Assembly: GCA_964017125.1 (NCBI GenBank)
Contig: CAXHKU010000905.1
Location: 1 to 64,000, forward strand
DNA length: 64,000 bases
Direction of reading: 5' to 3'
DNA from: Flabesymbios commensalis
Taxonomy: Eukaryota; Annelida; Polychaeta; Terebellida; Flabelligeridae
Part shown: positions 37,569 to 48,856 of the stretch, piece by piece
Layout: every line of letters starts with the position of its first letter
Position numbering within the stretch: position 1 is the stretch's first letter
Position numbers and translations under genes: made by a program
Notes under the pieces: model-generated
Told to the model about the DNA's origin: nothing
What the model saw: the letters and a program-made list of their open reading frames with translations, nothing else
The model's database searches: none

Positions 37569-39185
37569 GCCTCGAGGAGTTGATTATACAAACAGCTAAA
37601 CTAATTTTATATTATAACAGACTACGGTAAAATGACCACAGTAAACAATATATATCGGCCCAATATTGGGTCAATGTTGGGCCAGCATGAACCCTGACCA
37701 ATATTACTCGGCATTGTCTGTGACTTGTCTTTGCTGAGATTTCTTCCAGGTGACTGAATAAACCCTTTCCTGATTAAATTATATTATCTTAAAGCATATT
37801 ATGTTTTACTTAAAAACCTTTTTTTAAATTTCAATCATCTTGAAGTTGTGGGTCGCGTTAGCGAGACACAACATCAAGTGGGTCAAATTACTCAATTGAG
37901 ACCAAACATCTGCAAATGTGAATTTTTAAACACATGGACTAAAAACGGTCAACTATTCATGCTTAGCGGATAGAGTGTTACCTGAATATAATGAGCAGAA
38001 TGTGGATTGATTAGATCATTATATTATCATACTCCGAGTACAGCAGTGAGTATAATTATGTTCTCGTCATCCAGCCGTCCTGTAGAATCCATTTAGAGTT
38101 TGTTGGCTGGAAATATCACAGGCACAGAATATTGGAATAACAATGTAATCCAATTTACAACAATACATCAAATACCTATAATGGTAAATTAACAATAATT
38201 TACCATTGTAATCTACATCCACTACAATAGGGCTTGAAGCGGGTGGCAAAATTAAAAAAAATGTCTTCATCAAAATTTTCGTGCTAAAACCCTTAGGTTC
38301 TTGTAAATTAAGTCATTCAACAGAATCGCAAAATGGTGCTTTGAAGCATCGCGAGGGCTTAAATGCTTAAGGTGAACTGCTGAACACCACATAAATATAG
38401 TAGATAATATACTTACCTTATTGTCTAAAATTTAAAAATATTGTCTTTTAAATATATTTACATATGCTGCACGGCTTTTTTTTCAAATCTTGCTATTTTT
38501 ATTTGCTTTAATATTAGTTTGTCTTTTGTTTTACATTTGACACAACTGTTTTCATCCTGTCAAGAACTGTGTATTTGCATGGTCTGTATTCACATGCATT
38601 ATGCTGGTTTAATAAAAAAATAAAATGCCGGTGAATTCATGCTTGAAAATGTTAATGTATCTCGTTTAATTTCACAAATCCGATGATTTTTGAGTCACTT
38701 TTTGTTGATAAAATATTCAATAAAAGAATTATTACAAACGATGTAATATAAGTATAAAAGCACGCATAAAAAAATTAAAATGAGCATAATTATTTTATGC
38801 TCATTAAAAAAAACTGAAGCACTGAGCCGGTGTCCGTCCAGTGTGGGCGAGCAAAGAACCAGCAATGGCTCAGTGCATGTTTCAGTCACTTGAAGTTGTA
38901 GATCGCGTTAGAGAGACACAACTTCATGTCACTAAAAAAATCAAATTTGCTACGTCAGAGCTCAAAGGGTTAAATGGTTAAGCTAGACAAATCGGTTTTT
39001 CTAATTTGGGAGTTCATGACTTAATCTGCCGTATAAATAATTCACTCGTTTCGTGAATCCGCATATCAAGTGGCAAGGTCAGACTCGAAGGTCATGAATT
39101 AGATGTTGATTCCTATGACCTGATTCCGTTGCACATGTTTTTACATAAAACGCTTTGGGATATACTTTATTTTTCCTCGCTCAAA
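37569..39185. other. Spacer between A and B: hairpin fragments, no gene
   Basis: This contains a GGCCCAATATTGGG dyad and GTTGGGCCAGC fragment (37658-37693), and two copies of the CTTGAAGTTGTG / CACAACTTCAAG hairpin (37850-37896 and 38887-38931). A partial F2 MITE on the minus strand lies at about 38280-38385 (GGTGCTTTGAAGCATCG, GAGGGCTTAAATG). The rest is AT-rich without recognisable content. Small frames at 38067-38273, 38441-38623 and 38695-38889 show no protein-like features. Confidence 0.6.
37843..37896. repeat. CTTGAAGTTGTGGGTCGCG hairpin
   Basis: Inverted repeat CTTGAAGTTGTGGGTCGCG / GCGAGACACAACATCAAG with a short loop. The same stem recurs at 38887, 48450, 52828 and, inverted, 61235. 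It is the central hairpin of family F3 MITEs and appears alone here. Confidence 0.7.
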
Positions 39186-39425
39186 TTAAAGGGACTAACT
39201 CAGGCTAATTCCCGTATTTCTTATTTTTGAAATGGTTGTCCAAAATAAGAAATACGGGAATTTCATCTCTATATTTTGCTAGCCTGGTAAATGAGCAGCA
39301 CAAAAATTAAAAAAAAAACGTTTTCAGTTCTAGTCTATGGACATGTCTACATCATATGGTCATATTGAGAAGCCAAAATAAAATCACCGATTTTTTATGA
39401 TTTTAGCCTGGGTACGGGCCTTTAA
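39186..39425. mobile_element. TTAA-flanked MITE, family F4
   Basis: The ends are TTAAAGGGACTAACTCAGGCT and AGCCTGGGTACGGGCCTTTAA, an imperfect inverted pair bounded by TTAA on both sides. Inside, CCCGTATTTCTTATTTTTG pairs with CAAAATAAGAAATACGGG, followed by CTAGTCTATGGACATGTC and AAAATCACCGATTTTTTATG. About 240 bp, non-coding. Confidence 0.72.
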
Positions 39426-39910
39426 GTTGTGTTTCGCTGTCGCGAACCACGACGAAATTGTTGCCAAAGGACTAGATAATGATGGTTGCAAAATTTCGTG
39501 ACAATCGCTTTAGAATCGACCGACTGGATACCGGGAAGCTAACTTTCATTTTTAGACCATCCTCCACCGTCGGACAGACTATAAACAGGTGGGTGAAAAC
39601 ATATTTTTTTATGTACACCAGGGTTAATTGACTCGCTTAGATTTATTTGGCGGTTGCACGGAAGCCACTGCTTGGCCCCAATCACCCTGATAATAACAAT
39701 AGTGTTAAAATAATTAAAAATAATTTGAGTATTTATATGTCGCACATATCCAGCCTACGGCTGATCATGGCACCTTACTTCATATTATCCCTGGTCATTA
39801 GACCTGTCTTTTCATGTACCATTTATAATCCCCGGGGAGCATACAGCACTGCAGCCATGTGGCGCTAGTCACTTGTCTAACAGCAGTTGCCATCTCTCAC
39901 CAGGTATTCA
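39426..39910. other. Unique sequence, no supported gene
   Basis: Slightly richer in GC. Overlapping frames on both strands (39539-39745 minus, 39647-39868 plus) begin without a proper ATG context and show no motif I recognise. CCCCGGGGAGCATACAGCAC lies near 39831. Confidence 0.5.
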
Positions 39911-40294
39911 TTTACACAAAAGTATCTTACAAACGTCTGACGTTTATACAAAGTCTCCTACAAATGTCTGACGTTTATACAAAGTCTCCTACAAACGTCT
40001 GACGTTTATACAAAGTATCCTACAAACGTCTGACGTTGATACAAAGTCTTCTACAAACGTCTGACGTTTATACAAAGTCTCCTACAAACGTCTGACGTTT
40101 ATAAAAAGTCTCCTACACACGTCTGACGTTTATAAAAAGTCTCCTACACACGTCTGACATTTATACAAAACCTTCTACAAACGTCTGACGCTTATACAAA
40201 GCCTCCTACAAACGTCTGACGTTTATACAAAGCCTTCTACAAACGTCTGCCGTTTATACAAAGTCTCCTACAAACGTCTGGCGTTTAAACAAAT
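39911..40294. repeat. 31-bp minisatellite with ACGTC dyad (~12 units)
   Basis: The unit is ACAAACGTCTGACGTTTATAC plus AAAGTCTCCT. Each unit contains the dyad AAACGTCTGACGTTT. Units vary mainly at the CTCC/TTC positions, and copies at both ends are degenerate. It has no spacer-repeat alternation, so it is a plain minisatellite. Confidence 0.92.
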
Positions 40295-40610
40295 CTGTGA
40301 TGTTGTCTGGTTTAACAGACATCGCAGAGTAAGTGCACACCAAATGCAATAAAATCTTGATAAATAGTTTTTTCTACCAACTGGCTTTTTTATAGACAAT
40401 ACCATCCCCACCCTCTCCCTCCGGCTTTTCCTCCATTTTGCACTGTCTATAAGCCTATTCCGGACATCACACAGATCTTTACAAATGGTGAACAAACACA
40501 GCCCAATGCTTGGTTGACCTCACACAGATATTTTAGCTCGGAGACTTTCTTTTTCAGCCCCTTTCTCAGGATCAGCAGCACAGCTAGACACTTTTAATGG
40601 CGACAACTGA
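40295..40610. other. Upstream flank of duplication B, no firm gene
   Basis: Contains AACAGACATCGCAGAG and pyrimidine-rich CCATCCCCACCCTCTCCCTC. On the minus strand a 48-codon stretch (about 40447-40590) reads smoothly (ELKYLCEVNQALGC is a sample) but lacks an ATG and clear splice sites. I regard it as unproven. Confidence 0.4.
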
Positions 40611-40692
40611 TACGTTTACAGATTAGTATTTTCTCTCCTTATTCCGTCTGTGCCTGATTTTAAGCCTCCCTGGTGGTCGCATGGCCTCAAAT

Positions 40693-41104
40693 TATACTCG
40701 CCGTCAAATTAGAAATGATCAGACAGGATCGCATGATTTTCGGCGATTTCTCCATCAATCTCGAACATATTTCCTTGAAATGTTGCAAAGGTCATTATCT
40801 ATTAAAATCTTAACAGCAGCGAAAATTCGCAAAATTATATTTAATAGTTCAAAAGTTAGAGCATTTGCCATGTAATAAAATCTCCGAAATAGTTTAATGG
40901 GATTATAGCGGGACGTCGTAATTTCAATTTACTATATTGCAAATGGTCTAACTTTTGAAATACGGTATATAATTTCAGGCCTGCTAGGATTTAAATAGAA
41001 AATGGCCTTTGCAAAATTTCATACAAATCTGTTTAAAATTTACGGAGAAATCGCCGAAAATCATGCGATCCTGTTTGATCATTTTTAATTTGATGGTGAG
41101 TATA
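40693..41104. mobile_element. 412-bp palindromic MITE, copy B
   Basis: Same palindrome as at 31471, better preserved: TATACTCGCCGTCAAATT pairs with AATTTGATGGTGAGTATA, and GGATCGCATGATTTTCGGCG pairs with CGCCGAAAATCATGCGATCC. The arms meet near 40900. Homology with copy A extends about 80 bp upstream, so it sits in the larger duplicated segment rather than being an independent hop. Confidence 0.78.
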
Positions 41105-41143
41105 GGCTATGTCTGTGGGTGCTACAAACAACATGGATGTGAC

Positions 41144-41349
41144 TTAACTCTTAAAGAGCTGAAATATGTTTTTATAAACCATTATTATTTTTTAATTTGA
41201 AATCACAATACGTATCTTAGTTAGTTTTTTTCGCTTCATTGAATACATGTGTTATGGGATTATGACCATTATCAATATTGCAATTCTGACAGACGACATG
41301 GTCTTACGTCTTTAGACGTCAGGTTCTGGCATCTAAAGTTGCGCTCAGC
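41144..41349 (-). mobile_element. Family F1 MITE, only in copy B
   Basis: On the minus strand: eroded head with GCGCTGAGCGCAAC, TTTAGATGCCAGAACCTGACG, then CATAACACATGTATTC, AATGAAGCG, TTTATAAAAACATATTTCAGC. In copy A only the last ~50 bp of this tail remains (about 31934-31985), so copy A lost the rest or was rearranged here. Confidence 0.6.
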
Positions 41350-41611
41350 GCCCACGTGGTTTCCCTGATTGATTATAGTACAAGCTGTGTCTTTTTATTA
41401 TACAATACTGGGCATACCATAATAGTTGGTCTGTACTTGACCAGCAATAACCTACTAATTCCGGCTTAGAATGTTGTGGTCGGATAAAGAAAATAATGTA
41501 GCAGTGAAAAAAAAAAATTATAAAAAATTAAAATTATAAAAAATATTATATTTGAAGTGGTTTGTTTGAAGCGACACAAAAAAGCAGAAATCATACAAAA
41601 ATCGGTATTTG

Positions 41612-41945
41612 TATGTTGGCTCATTGATATGTCCTTAGTATGCCAACATGTCAATAGACTGGCATTGTTTTTTTTTAATAATATTTTCAGCTGCGCATTT
41701 GCCAGTTAAGGGAGACATAAGGGCAAAAATTTATTTAGGATATGCATGTCCAGAATAAGAAATACGAGAATAACTGATAAAAGGCGATTTCGGCACACTT
41801 GCTACGTAGCCACAGCAGCCCCAAAATTGAAAAGACTTCTGCAAATAGAGGTTATAAACATGTTCACATCTTAAGACCATATTAAGAAGTCCAAATAAAA
41901 ATACAGATTTTTTGATAAAGTTAGCTTGATTGTGTCGCTTCAACA
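41612..41945. mobile_element. CATAGACTAG MITE (family F4), copy in duplication B
   Basis: Matches 31995-32312 through CAATAGACTGGCATTG, CTGCGCATTTGCCAGTTAAG and GCATGTCCAGAATAAGAAAT. Diverged at both ends, with no clear target duplication. Confidence 0.6.
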
Positions 41946-42623
41946 TCTCGTTTTATTAAAATTCGGCATCGTTGTCCATGTTACGCCCTACGTAAAGTTT
42001 GGTTCTGACGTCAGGTGATAATGATAATCAGGACACAATATAGGAAACAAAACTTATATCTTATAATCGTTTTCATCCCTCCTATTTGCCGGTTCCGTTT
42101 TTTTTTTCATTTTATTAACACATCAAATACCAGCTGTTGGACATATTAAAGATTACACGTGGCAACAATCAACAATATTTCTAAATCGTTTACCTCAATT
42201 TTGTCAAATCTGAATAATTATCGCTCGCTTGAAGTGGGGGATCTCGTATCTGGCCATTCTCAACGAGTTGGGGATCACATATCTAGCCATTTTCAATGAA
42301 GTGATTTTGTGGGCTGGGAAATGTCACTGAAAGCGAATAATCACATAATAATCTAATAACCTAAAAATTTGCTGATAATCAATCAAATACTCTGTTTGCA
42401 ACGAGAGCCTGTAATAAATGTATTGCGATCAACTTTATTGGCTTAAATCTTAATGGCAAAGCTAACTAATATATAACCTGGTAAATGATGTGAATGTACT
42501 GGTTAAAGTTATCAGCACCACCTAATTTTACCCAAATTCAAACCTTGTCAGTCTCATGTATAGTTATCATTTTTATTTGTTATTGTTGAAATACTTTGAT
42601 ATGATATAGGTATAAAGTGTGAA

Positions 42624-42777
42624 ACACACTAACGCGGCGTCCCGCGCGACTTCCCGCCGACGTTTGGGACATAGTTGTTTGAATTGTGGGCCAGCGCGTG
42701 CGACGCTGGCCCACAATTCAAACAACATGTTCCCTAACGTCGCGCGGGAAGTCGCGCGGGACGTCGCGTTGGTGTGT
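42624..42777. repeat. GC-rich 154-bp palindrome, copy B
   Basis: Nearly perfect hairpin: the left arm has GCGTCCCGCGCGACTTCCCG, the right arm CGGGAAGTCGCGCGGGACG. The apex GGGCCAGCG / CGCTGGCCC flanks GTGCGA. It is more complete than copy A at 32975. Probably an inverted-repeat transposon remnant; family unknown. Confidence 0.85.
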
Positions 42778-42995
42778 ATCACGCTTAATGATATGAAAAA
42801 TAAAAAATAAAATTAACCAACTATTAATATTAGACTTTTTTGCAAATATGACTGAAACTAGGTGGTGGGCAATTAACTTTAGGATACTGGACTAAGCGTA
42901 TGGCTTATCTAGTAAGATAATCTGACACTTAAGCATACCAACTGAGCAGCTAAGTTACTACATACATGCACTTGTCAATCTTCTTTCATCAGGCT

Positions 42996-43160
42996 CTTAA
43001 CCCTCTAAGCCCTAACGATGCATTAAAGCATCATTTCGCATCTTTGAAGAATGGCCTAATTTCCTGAAACCTGGTGGTTTTAGAACCACAATTTCATGAA
43101 ACATTTTTAAAAATAACAGTATAATTGTTCATTTGTCAACTTCAACGCATCTTCATTCAC
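42996..43160 (+). mobile_element. Family F2 MITE, partial, copy B
   Basis: TTAACCCTCTAAGCCCTAAC, then GATGCATTAAAGCATC, then CTGAAACCTGGTGGTTTTAG. Truncated after GTTCATTTGTC, where a family F1 element begins. Matches 34005 in copy A. Confidence 0.55.
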
Positions 43161-43372
43161 TACAATATATTCAAATGAACCATGGAGACCAAAAGGTATA
43201 TTTCATTCGAAATCGTCATAAATGTCTTGGTTATGTTTTTACGCTCCACACGAATACCTATGTTATGAAACCATTATAAATATTTTAATTCTTCAATTGC
43301 GTGGATCGACTTCAGACGTCATTTTCTCACGTCTAAAGATGTCAGATTCTGACGTCTATAGACGCTCCCAAA
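43160..43372 (-). mobile_element. Family F1 MITE, copy B
   Basis: Same element as 34199 with a longer hairpin region (GTCAGATTCTGACGTCTATAG at 43349, GACTTCAGACGTCATTTTC at 43308). It carries the conserved tail AATCGTCATAAATGTCTTGG and ACACGAATACCTATGTTATG. Confidence 0.65.
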
Positions 43373-43525
43373 AAAGCTGGCAAAATGAGACGTTCACCCA
43401 ATACTGATCCAATGATGGGCCAGCGTGGAAAACGCTGGCCCATTATTAAATCAGCATTGTATCAAATACTCTGGCTTTTATTGATCTCTCTCTAATACAA
43501 CATCCCAGTCTTCAAGGTCCCAGAG

Positions 43526-43838
43526 GGCGGGGGCCCTAGGGTAGTGGTTAGCACCACTGCCTTTCACGCCAGAGTTCGGGGTTCGGTTCCCGGTCTCGGC
43601 GGTTTGAAAGAAACAAAAATGTTTCTTCCCCATCCACGTGTGAAAGTCAGTATTGTGGAGAGCCTCCGTGACCGAGAGGTAGCGTGCTGTGCCTCAGACC
43701 GCGAGGGCTCGAATTTCGAATCCTGTGTCTGGCGGACAGTGTCATCTCAATCATCTCACCATCCTCAGGAGGTTCTCCTGGCCCAGTTTAGCCTATATGT
43801 GCACAAAGGTGGCCTAAAGCCCGATTCATTTAATTTTT
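43526..43838 (+). mobile_element. Composite tRNA-derived SINE with target-site duplication
   Basis: It is flanked by a perfect 15-bp direct repeat, TTCAAGGTCCCAGAG, at 43511-43525 and 43839-43853. The head resembles a tRNA of the Glu/Asp type: A box GGTAGTGGTTAGCACC, CCTTTCACGC at the anticodon position, and B box GGGGTTCGGTTCCCGG. A second tRNA-like unit follows with GACCGAGAGGTAGCGTG and GGGCTCGAATTTCGAATCC. The 3' end is ATTTAATTTTTTT. Copy A (34505-34520) has no insertion, so this SINE arrived after the A/B duplication. The frame at 43544-43876 crosses the SINE and is not a gene. Confidence 0.88.
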
Positions 43839-43854
43839 TTCAAGGTCCCAGAGC

Positions 43855-44730
43855 TTCACATAACCAGCTGTCTTAAGCCTTCATTTTCCGAATTCGTTCA
43901 GATTTTGGCGCTTCTACAGAAGCCGCTGATCTGCTTCAGCCATCCTGACATCAATCATTGTGTTATTCAATTTATTTGCAGTCAGCACCATGCCATCACC
44001 AGACATTGTGACAATGCTGGGCTAATGTTGGCCCAGTGTTTCAGATGATGGGCCAGCTTTAGACATGTGTCGACGTTTCCTATTTGATTGGAATTGCGTC
44101 TGGTCCATCGTTACATCGAACAAATATAATATTACAGAAACTTAGATTACAATAACTTATAAAACAAAGCGTTATGACACAAATAGTTTGTTTGATACAA
44201 CTACATATGCTACGCATTTTTGCAATAAAACCCCTTTATAGTTCTTTTTAGCTCGCCAGATTGTATAGTAACAGACATACAGATATTTTATTGATATAAA
44301 AAGTCATTGCAGACTTGTTTGTCATAGAAATGAGAAAGAGATGTCCATGTCTATACAAGATGGTTAATTTGCTAAACAGTGAGTAGTTATTTGACATACA
44401 CGTACTTTTTACAAAGTAAGCTATCCATGTCAGATTGATTCCTTCACTTACAGTCTCTATCTCCACCTTGCATAAACCAGTTACACATGCTAATATGTAA
44501 AGCCACAGAAAGCCGTATAAACGGTGAGCAAACGACACAGGGACACTAAGCCTGAGCAACAGATAGCATCTTACGAACTAAAGCTATGCTAAACTGGACT
44601 AATGCATGACTATATGTCATGACTATATATTTCGCTTATTCTACGCTTTTTAGCAGGCTTGGCTTAACACATTTTGAGAATTAAATGCATACGTTTAGCA
44701 AGTTTTGTTAGACTTTTTATTGACTTAGCA
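43855..44730. other. Duplicated AT-rich sequence after the SINE, no gene
   Basis: Matches 34512-35440. It includes GTCAGCACCATGCCATCACC and the TTGGCCCAGTGTTTC / GATGATGGGCCAGC fragment near 44030. The 44248-44559 minus-strand frame lacks an ATG start and is not conserved in copy A. Confidence 0.55.
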
Positions 44731-44731
44731 T

Positions 44732-44963
44732 TTAACACTTCCAGCGCCGAGATGTAATTTTAACGGCCAGAATCGGAATCTGACGTCTCTAGACATCAGA
44801 TTCTGACGACTAAAGTCAATCCCCATATTATATATATGATGGCTGTGGAGCCGTAACACATACGCAAATGAAGCGGAAAGAGCTAATTAAGACATTCGTG
44901 ATGATTTCAAATTGAAAATAACCTTTGGCTTCCTTGGTTTATACACAAATATTCAAGCGTTGG
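44732..44963 (+). mobile_element. Family F1 MITE, copy B
   Basis: Starts TTAACACTTCCAGCGCCGAG. Hairpin AATCTGACGTCTCTAGACATC / CAGATTCTGACGACTAAAG, then GGCTGTGGAGCCGTAACAC, AATGAAGCGGAAAGAGC. More complete at its head than copy A. Confidence 0.65.
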
Positions 44964-45408
44964 TGATGCCTCATGGAATATACGATTCACATATTTAATG
45001 TACAAATCAGAACAATATTCATAGGCGATTTGGGATCGCGATGCAAATATTCTGAAGCAGAAATATCGAAGACATATAAATCAGATTTATGTTCTGACGA
45101 GGGAGGCAGATAATTAGTAGCTAATCATTTATTACACTTCGGATCACCTTAGAAGGACTCATAGAGACCGGACATGGTAAGTATCTCGGGAATCTTCATA
45201 TCTTAATCGGTTGATGCATTATGGAAGCCTGGCGTGTTAATTACCATGAGCAAATATCTAAAGTAGAGGTGAAAATGTTGCCGTGTTTGAGCGACTATAT
45301 AAAAAGTATTTCTGATTTACTTCAAGTCTTACTTCAATTGTCATGAAGTGGACAATAGATAGATAAGAAGTGTCAAGAAATATATTTAGATATTTTTAAT
45401 ATATCGAG

Positions 45409-45545
45409 CTTAACCTCCACAGTGCGGGAATCTGTCTTAGAAGGTCTGCCGTCTAAATGCGATCCCCGCGCTAAAATAATAACACAAATATTATAATCGT
45501 CCATAACATATGACTGTACCCAAATAAAGCAGCTGACTAAGGTGA
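45409..45545 (+). mobile_element. Family F1 MITE, degraded, copy B
   Basis: TTAACCTCCACAGTGCGGGA head, hairpin largely eroded (AGAAGGTCTGCCGTCTAAATG), then CATAACATATGACTGTACCC. About 150 bp of unrelated sequence (45548-45700) separates it from its former tail, which resumes at GGAAGTATATTATAG. Confidence 0.5.
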
Positions 45546-46662
45546 GGTGTGTTTTTCGAAATGTACGTTTTTTACATTCGCTACCTAATCAAATTTAACA
45601 GATCAAATAAAAAGCTAATTGTATCAAAAACCTTACTTTTATAACTTGCTGCAATATCATTTTCTGAAATGTAGTTTTTTTAATATTGTCTCAGAATGCC
45701 GCTTTTCTGGAAGTATATTATAGATTAAGCGATCAGTAAATTACTTGTAGTTTAAGATTAATGAAAATTGATCTCTCCCCGGACAGGTGGGATGTCCAAG
45801 AATATACCAGTGACAGCTTCTAGGACACGGATAACAGACGTCTGTTTCCTTTTACCGTTATTTTAATGGCATATTGTATGATTATATCCCAGAATCATGT
45901 ATAATATCCACCTTACGATCTATAGTAAAACAAGCACCTTACAACAATTATAATTAATAATGTTATCACACCCGCAGTTTTTAATTTTATTTAAACTATA
46001 TCATCAATGTGAAGGAAATATAAAAAAAGTTCTAACAATTTTGAATGGAGTTTACATTATAAAATAACCACAATTTAAAAATACATGATGGCACCGTAAT
46101 CATGCTTTGCAATTTGGCAATTGTTTACGCTCCACCTTCTTCAACAGTACACAAAAAACAAGACCATACACATATATCAATTTTCCATAACAATTCATAT
46201 CATTGTAAATTGTTGGGCTGTGATGATCCAATGCACATTTATTTCCCCTTGTCTGACCGTCTGTCCTACAATTGCATTTGGTCGGTTCTGATACATTTCC
46301 TTTTTTATTTTTCATCTGACTTTGGAGCTATAGTCAGCCTAAATTATAGGAGAAATGAAATCGGTTATCGGACATGAGAGGAGATTTAAACCTCATTCGT
46401 CATCGTAGACATCTGAAAGAAACACTTTTTCAGTTTGACGGAATTTTGTTTGGACAAAGACCTCAATTTTTCAGTTTGACGAGATTTTGCTATGATTAAT
46501 TTTTGATTATTCGGTTACAGACGGATTAACGATTCACATTCACAAAACGATACATGGTAAAATTATAACACTGGGAGCGGGTGATTTACGTCGTTTTCTG
46601 CAGATGTCAATATTGCGAAAAGAAGGACGTAGCTTTAGCTATATGTGTGCCTGAAATGAAGG

Positions 46663-48430
46663 GCTTCATGCAATAAACTGTTAGCTGCCATTAACAGGTT
46701 CTTGCTGATAACAGCGGATTTGATGTGTTGAGGTGGGCAAGATTATTGTGTAAAAAAATCTTATCTCTACGACCATTATAAAACACTTCTCTAAGAAGCA
46801 AGGACATGTTTATGGCCGTCTTTGAAAAATATCTCACTATAAAATATTTCATTATAAGATGTAATATCTCACTATAAAAACGGTCAAGTGCGTTCACCAG
46901 TAAATATCACTAAAAAATAGTTATGTTAGGTACACTAAACATGATGACACCAAAATCAGCGAAGAACTTGTTGTGTCTCTTTATTCAAAACAGTGTCATC
47001 ATTGTACGAGTGCAAAACAGTCTTATCCGGAGTGTCTTTGCTATCCCGCCATCGCAGTCCAGAGTGTGTGACAGTAGTGTGATATTTAGTTTGTGTAGGC
47101 CTAACCTTGATTCTGGCATGACAAATACTATAAACCTTTCTTCATTCACCAGTGGGAACTCTCTCTGGCTGACCTGACATATTTATGGTTCGTTGTACAT
47201 GTTGTGGAACCCAGAGATTTAAACCTCGATAGGCCTATGTGAGAGGAGCTCTCACACTTAATCGAAGTGAAATTGATCAAATAAAACCTACCAATTTAAA
47301 ATCAGCTTCGATTTTTTCATTCCAGCGTTGTTTGAGATTATTAACATGGCTTATTTCACACTTGCTTTCCCCTGCGAGTATGTGGGTGCATGCTATGGAC
47401 GTTCTATTACCCCGCAACCCTTGTCCAAGGCAATAGAAAAAACGTCGAAGTTAGAGGTTCCTGCAGGTTACCCCCTGAGCACACGACGTTGTTGCGACGT
47501 TAAATCAACGTTATTGGCGTTGATTCAACGGTACATCAACGGCATCTGTCCAGTGGGTAATCCCTCCTAATAAAGGGTGTATGCACACTTGATTGTGTTT
47601 GACAAATGATTCAAAATAGGTGACAAATTCAAAATAGGTGATAATTTACCATGGTCGTAAGCCCTACAAGTATCAAATATACCAATTGCTTAGACTAAAT
47701 CTCACTTTAACATTGACATTGCCCCATTTATATAATTGAAATTGACCGATTGAGTATTCTGGTGCATCAGAAGGGAGTAGGACGAAAAGGAAATCATCTG
47801 GTCTCAAATCTATTTCAAATTTCATCTTAATTTTGACCTTGAAGTTTGTTTGACCTTTATGTTATATGAAATAGTGCATTAGATGTGGAACATCATTAGA
47901 AATGTTTTAAAAGAAACTAATTGAAATAGACTGAATTATTCCTCAGATGACGATCCATACATGAGGTATCTGTGGTATAGCCAACCCATCAGTAGATCAA
48001 TTGTCTAGCCCATAATGATTTAGCCGCATCACGTAACCTTGACCACTAATCACCTCAGGAATATTTTTATCGTGTAGACTATAACACAGCCCAAGATCAT
48101 TAAAATCGATCTACCGATTCTTGAAATATTATTTTTTTCGGATTTTTCCGTGGTTTTGCTAATTATGGATACTAATTAGATGTTAATTAGGTGTTAATCG
48201 TGTCAGAATTGACTGCTCTATATCAGGATCGAAAGAGTACATGTTACTGATCATCTGGGCAAAAAATTGTAATTTCTTCCAAAAGAGCACACACTCGCCC
48301 TATTTTGACCCTAATAGTCTGGACTATTATGATTCCTTTCACTAACCGTTTAAATCACAGTTATTGGGAACAAAATCTGTGTTAAAACAGCAATGTTTAC
48401 AAATGTTTGGACTTAAATTGAACAAATATG
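46663..48430. other. Unique AT-rich region, no recognised gene
   Basis: No homology to other parts of the window except a short CAACG-rich patch (GACGTTGTTGCGACG, AACGTTATTGGCGTTGATTC at 47486-47530) that looks like the core of another hairpin repeat. Frames at 46691-46897, 46923-47177, 47239-47436 and 47328-47570 are short, overlapping and without recognisable motifs. Confidence 0.5.
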
Positions 48431-48445
48431 AGAAATTTTCACTCA

Positions 48446-48494
48446 CTTAAAGTTGTGGGTCGCGTTAGCGAGACACAACTTCAAGTGGGTGAAA
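48446..48494. repeat. CTTAAAGTTGTGGGTCGCG hairpin
   Basis: TTTTCACTCACTTAAAGTTG pairs with CAACTTCAAGTGGGTGAAAA around GGGTCGCGTTAGCGAGACA. Same stem as in family F3 MITEs but without their TTAACC ends. Confidence 0.75.
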
Positions 48495-48856
48495 AATTGA
48501 AGTATTTACTTCAGATCTTTAAGGGGTAGACCACATTAAACGCATACTTTCTCCCTTGGCTTTACACATTCACCAGGTAGCGATAATCTATGTGATATTT
48601 TCTATTAGTCCAGGAGCCAATTTTCAAAGAGGCTCATCTAAGGTTTTGGTTTACCCCTCACACCACACATTTAGTGTGTTGATTTCATGAGGCAGGTTGG
48701 GATATCTGGGACATTTATAGACCTGATGTACTGCTAAATTATGGTATTACTAATTATATACAACATATTTCATGTACTAGGGGTGATATGTCAATATTTT
48801 TAAATAGTTAATTACTCAAAAACTAAAATAATTTTTTTAAACAACTTTTTAAGGTA

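Larger units (their letters stand above)
40611..46662 (+). repeat. Segmental duplication copy B
   Basis: Direct-orientation homologue of 31391-37172. Its left edge (TTTACAGATTAGTATTTTC) is preceded by GACAACTGATACG, not by satellite or foldback DNA. It carries three features absent from copy A: the SINE at 43526, an F1 element at 41144, and a stretch at 45548-45700. No conserved gene is seen. Confidence 0.88.

Noticed and set aside
39911-40294. CRISPR-like array
   Set aside because: 31-bp units are head to tail with no unique spacers, in animal DNA; it is an ordinary minisatellite.
40447-40590. Smooth 48-codon minus-strand stretch upstream of duplication B
   Set aside because: It has no ATG, no convincing splice sites, no recognised motif, and an overlapping alternative frame.
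43526-43600. Functional tRNA gene
   Set aside because: The tRNA-like head lacks a complete cloverleaf, continues into a SINE body and is bounded by target-site duplications.
43544-43876. 110-codon frame
   Set aside because: It lies inside the tRNA-derived SINE and its target duplication.
44248-44559. 103-codon minus-strand frame, partly open in copy A
   Set aside because: It lacks an ATG, copy A shifts frame near 35100, and most differences change the amino acid.
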